Shown here: positions 35,141 to 48,763 of the stretch, piece by piece | How positions within the stretch are numbered: position 1 is the stretch's first letter | Layout of the letters: every line of letters starts with the position of its first letter | Assembly: GCA_905182985.1 (NCBI GenBank) | Contig: CAJJDN010000119.1 | Location: 228,286 to 292,285, forward strand | DNA from: Paramecium sonneborni | Taxonomy: Eukaryota; Ciliophora; Oligohymenophorea; Peniculida; Parameciidae | Direction of reading: 5' to 3' | DNA length: 64,000 nucleotides | Position numbers and translations under genes: made by a program | The notes under the pieces: model-generated | What the model saw: the letters and a program-made list of their open reading frames with translations, nothing else | Told to the model about the DNA's origin: nothing | Database searches by the model: none

Positions 35141-38100
35141 TCATTATCTTCTAGACAAACACCCAAAAGCAAATTTTAGTCTATCAAAGAAATCCATTTC
35201 TTATAGAGGCCTTTGAGGAATAGTTCTATTCTATCTTTCACTTATTCTACTTTTTCTAGGTTTATATCTAAATAAATATAAATTTATATACTATTCTTGA
35301 GTTTAATTTTGATAATTAAGAGAATAGGGATCACAGTCATATTTTTTAAATTACTTAAGTTTTTGATCATATGTGTTATCTTAATTGGATGATTTAGATC
35401 TCTTCAAATCCTCTAATTAATCTTCATCATATTGTTCTTCAACTGGTTCTTATTATTATTAAATTTATTTATATTTAGGGTTAGATTTAGCAGGTATCTT
35501 ATTCCTGCTTCTATCTCTTGATGTATTCATTCTCATAGATCTATCTTATCTAAAGCTTTCTTCTACACTTTCAACTGTTTCTGGTTTGAAATTTTATTTT
35601 GCTTTATTTTCACCAAAACTAAATTTATTTGTAGGTTAAGTTGAAACAGAAATTTATTATTGAGATTATTATGAATATGCATTATTAGTACTAGAATTAA
35701 TATTTTATTTTTCTTTTTCCTTTTTTGGTCTTTCTGGTTATTCAAGTAATTAATTGAGTAATTTAACTTAAGGATCTTCACTTAAATCCCAATCATCCAA
35801 TTAATCATCTAACATATTATTAATATGTGTAGGTCTATCTTCCATTTTTGTAACTCTAGGAGTAAATCTAGTTTATCTAGTATTAGGAGAAACAGATTTA
35901 TTGTTTTATGAAATCTGATGCATTACAACTTGTTTTTGTTGCATATTTTCATATTATTCCATTAAAGGTGCTTATTTCTGTTATTGTTCAATAACACTGA
36001 TATCCCAATCAAGATTACTATTTTCATCGTGTTTCAATGTTTTTGTAATTGGAGGTATTTCTAATTAAAGATTTTAAACTAACATATTATGTAGTTTTTA
36101 TTCTAATTCAAATTCATCTTCATTCAATTCTTTTTTCTATTTTTAAGGAATATAAGAATTATTATTAGTTGCAACAAAAAGATCATCATCAGATATTTAT
36201 CTTCTTTATTATTTACTTTCAGTCATTTATTTACTTGCATAACTACTTGTACTTTAATTAATTAAATGTTATTAATAATCTTATCTTGCTTTCTATTCTA
36301 ACTCTTTCAACTTTTTAGCTTATCTTTCCTCTTCAGTCTCTTAAGTTCTTACATTTCTAGAATTAGATCTATTTAATTATTTTTTCTATTCTTCATACTC
36401 ACGTAGCTTTCTATCTTATTCCTATTATTTTTATAATCTTAATTATTCTTCATATTATTGTTTCTATCTTTCTTATTATTTAATTTTTTCTTATTATTAT
36501 TCTTCATATTATCTTTTTCTATCTAATTCTTCTTTCTCTCTTCTTAATCTTTCTTTCTATTCTTATTCCCATTTTTCTTACTCTCTTCTTTATCTTTCTT
36601 CCTATTCTCTTTTTAATTATAGTTATTATTCTTCTCTTCTTCTTTATTCTTCTTATTCTCTTATTTTACGATCTCTATCCTCTTATTCTCTTCTTAATTA
36701 TTCTCTTCTTAATTTATCTTATTCTTCCTTCTCTTTTCTTATTTATTCTAATTCTTAATCTCTTCTTTGTTTCTCCAATTCTTATTCTCTTTATTTTTAT
36801 TACATTTCTTCCTATTCTCTTTATTTTCTTTATTTTTCTTATTCTCTTAAACGTTTCTGTTCTTCTTCAAATTCTCTAATTTTTCTTTAATTTTCTAATT
36901 CTTACTCCCTTAATTTTCTTGATCTCTCTAATTCTTCTTATTTTTATTTTTCTTCTCTCTATCTTTATTCATCTATTAATCTTTATTCCTCTCTTTTTTA
37001 TAAATCAGCTAATTATTATTTTCTAAATTCTTCTTCCTTTCTTTTTCTTTCTTATTCCTATTACATATATTTAGTAAATTCTTCAGATTATTATGATTAT
37101 TATTAATTAGCAATATCCTAACTTTTAAACATTGATGATTAGTTATTTTATTACTAAGTATATTTATTGATAATCATTTGAGATTAAGCCATTTTATCAT
37201 TTAAAATAGGTTTTCTACTATTGGGACTAACACCAGTTTTATTAGGAGATATTCCTTAATTATATGAATTTAACATAGATTCATTTGGTGATTTATCTCT
37301 AATTTAAGATTATTTTAGTATATCTTAACTTTATTACATTTAGTAATTAATTCTATTAGATTATTCCATTTATTTAGATTATTCCATCTATTTAGATTTA
37401 TCCATAGAATTAATTCCAAGTAATTCATTTTTTTATCTTTATTATTCAGGTGTTAATCTTGTAGGAGATTTATTAGTTGATTCATATTAAGGTATTGGAG
37501 TGATAGGATTATGGTTAGATTAAAATAGTTATTCAAATGATGGTTTTTTATTAGGAGTAGTAGATTATTATTTTTATTATTATGATTATTATAATTACTA
37601 ATAAACTGAATTATTTATTGATGGTTATGATGATGGTAATATTTAAGAATTAAAATTTTAATTATCTTTTTTTTATAAAATATTTGATTAGTTTGTTGGA
37701 TTGCAATTATTATTAGGCTATGTTAGATTACCAAAATCAATAGAAATATCTTAAATTGATTAAACAGTTTCATTAACTCCTTTTTCATAAACAAATTCTG
37801 GTATATTAATTGATAATGTTCTAGCATTAGATTTAATCCATCTATGAGTAAAGACCTCTTCCATAGTCAATCGATGTAAAGGATTAACTTTTAAAAGTGA
37901 TTATATTAAATCCTTGACGTCATTAGAAATAACATCATTAAATGGTATTTTAGTAGTAGCTGCATTTAAGATAGCTTTAATAACAACTTCTTATGAAGAT
38001 CTATTTTTATTGTAAGGTGCATGACCATGTAACATTTCAAATAATAAAATACCCAAAGCCCAAATATCAACTCTATGATCATGATTTTAACTGTTTAACA

Positions 38101-38681
38101 TTTCTGGACACATGTAATCTAAAGTTCCACAAAATGTTTTTCTTTCTGGTTAAAGTTCTGCAGACCAACCAAAATCACATATCTTAATATTCCCTTATGC
38201 ATCCAATAAAATGTTTTCTGGTTTCAAATCTCTATGTATAATCCCTTTCTTATGTAAATAATCTAATGCTAATGCAGTTTACAAAAAATAAACAAAAGCC
38301 TCTTATTCTTCTAATGTTTTACGCTTTCTTAAATATACAAACAAGTTTCCCATAGGAACATATTCTAATACTAAATAAACATTTGTATCATCTTCAAGTG
38401 AGTGATACAATTTAACAATATGAGGATGATCTAATTTTCTATGCAATTTAATTTCTCTCTTAATATTTTCAGCCTAAGCATTTTCTTTAAGCAATTTCTT
38501 TGGAATCTAATTTAATATATTCATATTTAATTACCGTTTTGATTGCTACCTTTGTATCAGTCAACTTATCTATTGCTAAACGTACTCTTCCAAAAGCACC
38601 TTTTCCCAATTCCTCTTAAGCTTTACCATTATCCTTTTTCTCTACAAATTCAAATTCATTTAAAGTTCTCTTCTTTCTCAT
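35141..38681 (-). CDS. Aurora-like Ser/Thr protein kinase with long low-complexity tail, 1,170 aa
   Basis: The kinase domain occupies about residues 20-280. It has a glycine loop LGKGAFGRV (25-33), VAIK with Lys48, [45 protein letters not shown] and RKTFCGTLDYMCPEM, then DIWALGILLFEML. DFGW plus the TFCGTLDYxxPEM activation loop is the Aurora pattern. Aurora kinases control mitosis and, in protists, cilium disassembly. About 880 residues follow: Asn/Ser/Gln-rich sequence, then a long Glu/Arg/Gln coiled-coil block (about 36,280-37,070), and a C-terminal cluster ending FFDRLKFAFGCLSRR. The single 28-nt intron lies just after VAIKT; spliced length is exactly 1,171 codons. Canonical Auroras are 300-450 residues, so the tail is unusual. 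Confidence 0.88.
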
Positions 38682-38753
38682 TAATTATTATTATTTTAAA
38701 TGTAATAAAGCTCTTTTTAAGCAAAATTTAAGGCTGCTATTGCTATTGCTTAA

Positions 38754-39945
38754 ATGGATAGAAATTACAGATCAAAAAATAAGGACTAAATTTAAAATCA
38801 ATTACATGGAAACATTACATAACATAATGGAAATAAATGTACTTTATATATGGGAAATGATGAAATGACAGAAATTGATAAAAATGAAATAAAACATAAT
38901 TAAGTAATAAATAAAAACAATGAACAATAAAAAATTCCAAGTTTTGAGGTAATGCTCCTTAAAAAAAGTAAAAATTCTGAATAAGAATGGAAATAGAGAT
39001 GGACAGTCTGTAAAAATAATCGCCTTATTTATTACTTGCCTGAAGATAGGAACTCACCTCATGGTGTTCTTGATTTTAATATTATGTCATATTCTTTATA
39101 AGATGTCAAAGATTAGCAATAAAACATAATAGAATTTGTGTATAATTTTTGAATTCTATTTCAAGATTAATTCCAAATGGTTCTAAAAAGAAATTTATTT
39201 TTAAAGCTGAAACTTCGTAAGAAACAACTAAATGCTATCAAATTGTTAAAGAAAATAAAGATACTTCTTGGGGGGCTAAACAAGTACTAGATTCTTTGAA
39301 TAAATATCCTATATTTTGGAGAGTATTTACAATTTATAAAATTTTAGACAGATAGAATATCATATTAATAGTTTTTATAAACAGGTGATACAGCTGATAT
39401 TCTTCTTTTTAGAAGCAATGAAACTAATGCCTTAATTTAAAGAGGATTAACTGGTTCTGATTATGATCATGCTGCTATTTTGTTAAGATATTAATCAGGA
39501 TCCTTGTATACATTGGAAGCTACTAAATGTTTTGGAGTAGGATTATGCTCATGGAGTATTGTTTAAATAGTATGATAAAATTATGATAAGAAGATTAGAA
39601 ATTGAAAGAGATCAAAAATTTTTACAAATTGTTTCAGAATTTGTTAATGAAAATATGGGTACAAAATTTTCATTCAATCTTATGAAAATGCTACGAAAAT
39701 AATCTCCAACCTAAGATAGTAATAAATCAATAAATAAAGTAAATTATATGAACATTTTTTAGGCCGAAAGAACATTGTTTAATTCTGAATTAGTAGCAGC
39801 ACTTTACAAAGAGTTAGGAATCTTTGATTAATAAAAATCTGCAGCACAATATTGGCCAGGATGTTTATCATCAGAGAATAAAAAACTTTTAATCTTAAAG
39901 GGTAAATTGCAGCAAGAATAATTAATTGATTTTAGTTATATATGA
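38754..39945 (+). CDS. PH domain plus permuted papain-like (NlpC/P60-type) domain, about 360 aa
   Basis: The N-terminal part has a PH-like domain: FEVMLLKKSKNSEQEWKQRW, then NRLIYYLPEDRNSPHG, then KKKFIFKAETSQETTKCY. After a linker comes GDTADILLFRS and GSDYDHAAILLRY, which match the start of YiiX-type permuted papain-like domains (catalytic His in DHAA). Near the C-terminus is ERTLFNSELVAALYKELG. In active members the corresponding motif is usually (F/Y)CSELV with the catalytic Cys, and here it reads Asn. Introns of 26, 25 and 24 nt are clear. Around 39,540-39,575 either a 34-nt intron or a +1 frameshift is needed. Start chosen as first Met 70 bp from the divergent kinase gene. Confidence 0.75.
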
Positions 39946-39984
39946 TAAGGATTCCTTATATTGATAATTATATATATATATTTA

Positions 39985-40747
39985 ATCAATTAATAAAGTA
40001 GTTTTTTTTTATTGTGGCTTGCAATCTAAATTTTTTCTCAGGGGTTTACGATAATAGTTAATTGATTTTATGTTTAAAATTATTTTTTAGTAAATTCAGT
40101 TATTATTACTATTTAATTCCTGGGGATTTACTAGCTGGTTTCTTTTCAACAAAGGTTTCATATGCTTATTCTATAATTTATTTGTTTTTTTAAGCCTTAT
40201 CCATATCTCTATGTGACATATTCTTGCACAGCTAATTTTTATGACTATTTATATCAATTGTATTATCAGTCTTAGTTCTTAATAAGCTACATGATTGTTG
40301 TTATGATTAAAGAGTGCTCAATTTTAAAGTTTGATTACTTTAATGTTAATTAGGTTTAAAAGAATATTCTCTTAAGGTTGTTCTATTCTAATCATAAAAT
40401 GGACGGATTTCAGTTAATAGATCATCATCTTTATCTCCTGAAAATTGATTCTCTTAATTGTTAAATTCAGAAACTTTATCAATAGTTTTAGCTTATTATT
40501 TTCTCTTTAAATAAGACTAAAACTGAGATGATGCTTTATTTAACTATTGAGGTTTAACAGGAACTTCATAGATAGGGGTTTCAATAGAATCAGATGTAAT
40601 ATTTCTTGTATGTAATGTTTCTTTATTTTCCTCCTTTTTTTTTAAATTCATCTACTTGAATAACTAATTGATGATGTCTATTTTATTATTAATGTTGTCA
40701 TCTTAATTTTATGAGATGTTTTGATAATTTTATTAACAGCTAATCAT
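39985..40747 (-). CDS. Gln/Asn-rich unknown protein, about 250 aa
   Basis: It starts MISCQQNYQNISQNQDD and is hydrophilic, Gln/Asn/Lys-rich and probably disordered. Recognisable stretches are SSQFQSYLKRKQQAKTIDKV, TEIRPFYDQNRTTLREYSFK, HRDMDKAQKNKQIIEQAYET and the C-terminal LSQTPEKKFRLQATIKKNYF. No domain identified. Spliced length suggests one short intron or one base difference that I did not locate. It is convergent with the PH/papain gene, 39 bp away. Confidence 0.65.
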
Positions 40748-41849
40748 TATTATTAATAATAATAGGTTAAAAAATGAAGTGAATATATTAATTTAATGCG
40801 TTTATATATATAATCCTAAGATCCATTTTTAATGCTATTGCGAGTTTTTTCGAACATCCCTTTGATACTATTATTGTAATAATATAAATGAATGATTAAA
40901 AAATTCATGTGTGTCATCAATATTAAGATAATTCATAAAGTAATATTAAATTTTAATCGATTTTAACTTATTATATTATAAAGAGTAATAATTAAATAAT
41001 ACAAAGGTATGTTATCTCTTTCAAATGCAGTATTATTTAGAATTCATAAAATATTTATTAAACAAATAAATTTAAACGTTCATAAAATAATTAAATTAAT
41101 TAAGAAGATAGCAATCAACCAATTACTAAAAATATATTTAAATTTAAAGATTTGTAATGTGTTTATGAATACTTTTACCTCAAAGAAATGAAATAAATTT
41201 ATTTATTGCAGCCTAATTTTATCTAAGAATTAAAAATCAACAGAAAGAGGAAATAAAGAATTTATTTTTTAACTTGATCAACTCAAAATTGGAAATTTAA
41301 TTGATTAAAAATATTAATTCTAAAAAGAAAAAGTGCTAAAAAAGTGTTAAGTAAAGTTAGTTAAAATTCGGACTTATGCAAAAAAAATTGGATTTTAAAA
41401 TATACTTATTTAAATGATGTCTGGATAAGGGAAAAGCAAAAGAAAAGAAGAGAAAAATTAACTTAAAATACAACTTGATTATATAAAAATAATTATTCAA
41501 TTTAAAATACTTAGTAAGGCAACATAGGAGATGATATTCAAATTGGATTAAATTTCATTATTATTTTGATGCCATTTATCCAATTTTCATTTTTAATGGT
41601 CCTATATACTTTATTTATGTTGCCATGCTTTAAAATTATATATTAAAGCAATTATCAGTTATTTTAATTGATTTATTCAAAAATTAAAATTGCTTAATTG
41701 ATGTAGTGAATATAATTAAGACATAAGTACAAGCAGAAATAAAAGAGACAAAATAAAATATAAAATTTAAGCAAATTATTATGATTTGGAGTAATTGAAT
41801 ATATGAAATACATTTGGTAAAAACGAGGTTACAAAGATATAATAAATAA
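40748..41849. other. gene-poor region with an isolated coding-like exon
   Basis: Mostly A/T-rich and non-coding. From about 41,033 to 41,276 the plus strand reads ITKNIFKFKDLQCVYEYFYL and QIYLLQPNFIQELKINRKRK, preceded by a good 24-nt GT...CAG intron-like sequence at 41,009. No start codon in frame was found upstream. It is either the 3' exon of a small gene or debris next to the WD40 pseudogene. Confidence 0.4.
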
Positions 41850-42350
41850 CGTGAGACGTAAGGTTTTGGATTGTTATGGAGATTAATAAATAATGAATAT
41901 AAATTAAAAGTAATTAGTTCATAAATGAAAACTCTTGGTGATTGTCATAAAATAAATTAGATCTGTGAATTTCTCAAAAGATGGTAATTTTCTTGCTTTA
42001 GCGGTTTTTATCAGTAATTGGAATTTGGATATTTGATGGGTATATTTATAAATTGGTTCAATTAATTAAAGGACATGAATGAGAAATATATAATGAAATT
42101 TAGATTAAAGAAATAGCATAGAGTTAAGATTCTATATACTTAGCTTTTGTGGAAGATTTAAATCAATTTGGATATAGGATCATGAAGATTAAGAATTTAG
42201 TTACAATTGTGTTTTATAAGCACATTATGATGATGATAAATGTATGAAATGGAACAATACTTCACACTATTCAAGCAATTATGATAATGATATCTCTGTT
42301 AATATATATGGAGTTAACGATGATGAATGGGATCAAATGTTAAGTTAATC
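41850..42350 (+). pseudogene. decayed WD40 protein, CIAO1-like
   Basis: WD40 blades are visible but split over three frames: IRSVNFSKDGNFLALA, then IGIWIFDGYIYKLVQLIKGH. The latter ends in TGA at 42,080, after which the same frame resumes as QIKEIAQSQDSIYLAFVEDL. The next piece is IWIQDHEDQEFSYNCVLQAH with YDDDKCMKWN and ISVNIYGVNDDEW. The blade with a fifth-position acidic insert (ED/DDDxYxCV-AH) resembles CIAO1, the WD40 scaffold of cytosolic iron-sulfur assembly. Frameshifts near 42,000 and 42,160 and the TGA make it non-functional as sequenced. Introns could explain some shifts but no good splice sites remove the TGA. Confidence 0.6.
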
Positions 42351-42927
42351 ATTAATTAAAAATTTGATCAATAAATATATTTAATATACTAATGCTTATT
42401 TTACAAGAGCTGACTGTACAGCTAATTTATTCTTTATTTAAAAGGATTTCACAAAAAACCAATATATTACTTTTAATCCTATGATTATCTTAATATTAAA
42501 ATATTAAATATATAATTTTAATCATTATAATCAATCATCACACATAAAATTAGTATCAATCATGATGCAAGCAACCCTTCTCTTAGATATAGTTTATTTC
42601 TCGTTTAAATTAATATTGCCATCCAAAACTTAATGAACTTTTATGAATTTAGAACAGTCTTTATCAGGATTGACTCCTCATTTATGGTTAATCTCTAAAT
42701 TCCTAATATCAAGGGTATTATGATATGTTATTCACAAATTGTTACCTCATGAAAAACTTAGAGAATATATATTTTTCTATTAATTATTAAAATTTATTTA
42801 GATATATTTATATAGAAGTACTTTTATATTTATCATCTTTATTATATCCCTTATCCTTATAAATCTTAATTCTTTTATTATAAATAAAGCTTCATCTACT
42901 ATAAATGTTATTTTCTATTATATTATC
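42351..42927. other. non-coding region after the pseudogene
   Basis: About 580 bp with open but composition-poor frames rich in Ile, Phe and Tyr. I see no conserved segment or repeat. Confidence 0.45.
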
Positions 42928-44948
<2,021 letters not shown>

Positions 44949-45010
44949 TATAAATATGAGTTCTTTAAATTTTTTAGAAATAAAAATTTATTTGAGAAAA
45001 TAAAATACTG

Positions 45011-46694
45011 ATGTACGATAATATTACGACTGAACAGCGACCTACTTTATATAGAAATTTAGATTAGATTCCATAATATTAATAAGCAACAACTAATGAT
45101 TCTCATTTACATCATTTAACTCCAATGACAGGAATGAAAACATATGAATCGCCTTAAAAACCATATGGATCACCTGAATAATAAACAATGGCATATACAA
45201 CATCACCAAATAATGCTAATTCATTTGTATCACCAATAAGACCATAAATCTTGCAACCTTAATTAATTTCACCTCAAAAATCAATACCAACATATATTAA
45301 TTAATCGCCGTATATTCGACCATAATTAACATCAATTTAACCTATTTAATTACCAGTTAAGCCAACAATAGAAGAGATTCATATAAGTGAACATCCAGTT
45401 TAAGTGATCAAAAGAGATGAATTAGATAGAGCATATTAAGAAAAGATTTAAAAAATAGAAAATTAACTTAATAGTTTATAAATGGAGAATATTAAATTAA
45501 GAAGTGTTTAAGCTACTGAAAAAATATCTATTGGAGAAGATGTAACTAGAATCAATTAATTGAAAGAAGAAATATAAAGATACATGAAAATTACATTTGA
45601 ATTATAATAGGAAATTGATATTTGGAAAAAAAGATATGCTGATTTTGAAGCTGAAGTTAGATTTCAATATGGAGTTGAATAAGAATTATCCAATACTAAA
45701 AGAGGTAATTTATTTATATAATTAAAATATAGATTTATAAGAGACTAATATCATTTTGAACCATGAAATTAAAATGTAAAAAGATTTAGTTTTAGAATGG
45801 TAAAAGAAATATAAAGAACTTGAATTTAAGATTTTTGGATTCAATGAAGAAAGCAGTGTTATATAGAAGACTAAAGAATAATAAATCAGAGAATTATAGA
45901 GTAAACTTGCTTTAATGACTACAGAAGTAGAGAGAGTTAATGTTTTGAATGATTAAAAGAATCATGAAATGGAAAGATGGAAAGGAAGATTTTAAGATAT
46001 TGAAACTGAATCATTAGAAAAAGATAGTCGATTGACTTAATTAAATACTGAAATGAGTAGATTAAGATAAGTTATTGATAATCTAAATAGAGAAAATGGG
46101 TTACTCAAAACTAAAATTATAAATCCTACAGATTTTTAAAATAAAATTAATTTACAACAATAACAAATCGAATAATTGTAATTGAAATTAAAATAAAGTT
46201 CATAGGATTATGAAAATTTATATTAAGAACATAATTAATTACAATTATAAGTTTAATTGAATCAAGAAAATAAAGCATAATAATATAAGGATTAGATTGC
46301 TAAATTAGAACTAGAATTAAGAAAAGTCTAAAGAACTTTCCTAGAAAAAGACTAATAAATAAAAGAACTAAATGAAAAAAATGAAGAATTGGAAACATAA
46401 TTATAAAATTAATAGTCATCCTAATCAAAAACGGAGACTTACGTAACTCATTATGTTAATGTATAAATTTTTTAATATTTAAATTAGGAGGCAAATCAAT
46501 GGAAAAAGAAGTTTGAGGACTAAAATAAGAAATATTTTGAAGTTTAAGAGAAATTGGCATTTGCTGAAGCAGAACTATAATCTATAAAAAAAAGACAATA
46601 AACACAACCAACTTTCACTTAAACAGTCTAAGATGTCAAAGTTACATCCTCTGTTAGGACAAATAATATGAATTAGACTGCCAGAATTCCATGA
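45011..46694 (+). CDS. long coiled-coil protein, 551 aa
   Basis: The first 140 residues are Pro/Ser/Thr/Gln-rich (LTPMTGMKTYESPQKPYGSP). The rest is almost continuous heptad-like sequence: IKRDELDRAYQEKIQKIENQ, ISIGEDVTRINQLKEEIQRY, MEFWKK-type breaks, LENKAQQYKDQIAKLELELR, and a last helix FAEAELQSIKKRQ. One 28-nt intron after LSNTKR; spliced length is exactly 552 codons. Such proteins are common in ciliate basal bodies and cortex, but no family is recognised. It is divergent from the DYRK gene, with only 62 bp between start codons. Confidence 0.8.
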
Positions 46695-46855
46695 GTTTAT
46701 ATTTTTTCTTAAATATATTATATTATATTTTTAATTATTTTGGCAAATTCAGGAGATTTGTCCGGTAATATTGTATATAAATCCTACTTTAATTTTTTAC
46801 GTATTCAAGATTATTAAGTTTTTTTTAGAAAAACATTTTTCTTTAAACATTGAGT

Positions 46856-47543
46856 ATGAACCCTTATTACTCTTACTATCCCAATTCCTAATAAAACAGT
46901 AAGTATCTGTAAAGACTAAATTAGATTATTGGCAATATTATCAATATTGTTAAGTCCCTTATTGGTACCAAATGAACAATTAGATGAACAATTAGATGAA
47001 CAACTAGTAGCAACAAAATAATTCATATTAAGTTGGATGTTAAAACATGCCATAAATGGATTTAAACAATAATTAGTCCAATAATCTCTATCCTCATTAG
47101 ATGAATGAAATCTAAAATTATGGGGATTTTTAAAGTTTAGAAAGAATGAAGACTCAAAATACTATTGAAAAAACTGATTTGAAAGAGGATCTCGAATCAA
47201 AGAAAAAAGTAAAAAAATAAAGAGGTATTAAAATTCACGAAATATTTAGGTCACTGGTCTAATGAGGAACATTATAAATTCTTGTAATTTGTTAGACTGC
47301 ATAGCGATCTCTTTAGAACAACTGTCCATAAAAAATTAAATCGTGTTTTTAAAATGATGTCTGAAGAAATTTAAACACGAAATGCTTGTTAATGTAGATC
47401 TCATTTTTCAAAATTTAATCCATTTATTGAAACAGTAAGATAATTTTATATATTCTTAGAACATCCTGAGAAGAAAATTGTGTAATGATGAACAAGTTTA
47501 TGAAAAAATGTTTGAAAATAAAAACAAACTTGATGTGTAATGA
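46856..47543 (+). CDS. SANT/Myb-like protein with QMNN repeats, 203 aa
   Basis: The head is Tyr/Asn/Gln-rich (MNPYYSYYPNSQQNNYWQYY) with three QMNN repeats. After a basic segment comes a Myb/SANT-like module: RGHWSNEEHYKFLQFVRLHS, then FRTTVHKKLNRVFKMMSEEI and TRNACQCRSHFSKFNP. That matches W-x(n)-E-E-H and the QCRSH recognition helix found in plant- and protist-type SHAQKYF/Myb proteins. A transcription or chromatin role is inferred. Introns of 26, 25 and 25 nt give exactly 204 codons. The C-terminus NDEQVYEKMFENKNKLDVQ is helical. Confidence 0.75.
46971..47006. repeat. 12-bp tandem repeat encoding QMNN
   Basis: Three tandem units of the form CAAATGAACAAT/TAGATGAACAAT, in frame in the SANT/Myb gene; TAG is Gln here. 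Confidence 0.8.
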
Positions 47544-47624
47544 TATATTTAAAAATCATATTTTATAGAAATATATATATTTTAAATTATATAAATTAAT
47601 AATAATATATAAAATAAGCAACAT

Positions 47625-48701
47625 ATGTCATAACTTCTCTCCAAGATGGTATCATTTGCTGTTCCTATCGTAGTTTCGAACCACAAGTTAAAGTGAATTC
47701 AAGGTGCCAAGTATTATTTCATGATAATTTCATGAGCAAACTAAAGCATTGCCAGACGACTTTGCGTTATAGATTTTAAATAATGACATCATTTTAGTGC
47801 TGAGTAATTACTCCAATAACGAGGCCCTTAAAAATTTGATATAATTGTATATGGTAAAACCTCTATTCTAAATGAATAGGCAGGAGTAGAGTATTATAAG
47901 GAATGTGAAGATCGTGCACATGAATACTTTGAAATAAAGTTAAAAAACATATTTACTAACCCATCTATTTTATAGCCATCAGAATAAGCCAAATAAAGTA
48001 CACCACCTGAAAAGAAGAAAATTGAAGTACCCGTAATAAATGTACAGTAAACTTCGTATTCATTTATGAATAAATCAAAGACATCAAAAAAATCTGATAA
48101 TAATATACTTTCATTTAGTTTTTAAGAACCTGTTGTTGATAAATTTTTTTAATGTGGTTCATCAATTAATAAGAATCCAAGTAGTTAAAGTTTTAGTAAG
48201 ATAATAAAAAATACAGAAAGTAGTCGAAGTGGGGATGAAGAGGAATAAGAAAGACCTCAATAAAAAAATATAATAGAATAAGAAAAGGAAGAGAAAATTA
48301 AAGAAATTTAAAATTAGGTTTTTGAGGAATAAATAATAATTTAAACAGAAGGTAGAGCAAAAGAGATAGCCAGTTAATTTAAGAAATAAGAAAGAAGAAT
48401 ATCGTAGGTAGTAAAATATGAAATGATTATTCATTAGTAAATTGAAGCAGGTATGAATGCATAAGAATCTAATATATAAAAAAGAATGGAAATGAGAAAG
48501 CTTAGATCCTAATTTTCATTACATAATATAAACAAAGCTTAATCTACACCAACAATTAAACAATTTGATTAACATAAGACTCCATAAGATGATCCTAATT
48601 GTATTCCAGAAGAAACAAATGAAATAGGTAGTGGCAAGTTATCTTCTAATAAGAAACATGTAGAAGTTAATTAATTTTAATTTAATGATGAGTGTAAATG
48701 A
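47625..48701 (+). CDS. unknown protein with charged C-terminal half
   Basis: The 3' half is a single clean frame: KKIEVPVINVQQTSYSFMNK, then SSRSGDEEEQERPQQKNIIE, KEIASQFKKQERRISQVVKY, KRMEMRKLRSQFSLHNINKA and VNQFQFNDECK at the stop. The 5' half needs introns: MSQLLSKM, then FRTTSQSEFK after a 25-nt intron, then QTKALPDDFALQILNNDIIL and EQAGVEYYKECEDRAHEYF. Not all borders could be placed. No family recognised; predicted partly coiled coil. Confidence 0.6.
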
Positions 48702-48763
48702 AACCCTAACTATTTATATTAAATTTGAATTTGAATTATCGTTGTTAAAATATATTAAAATAA

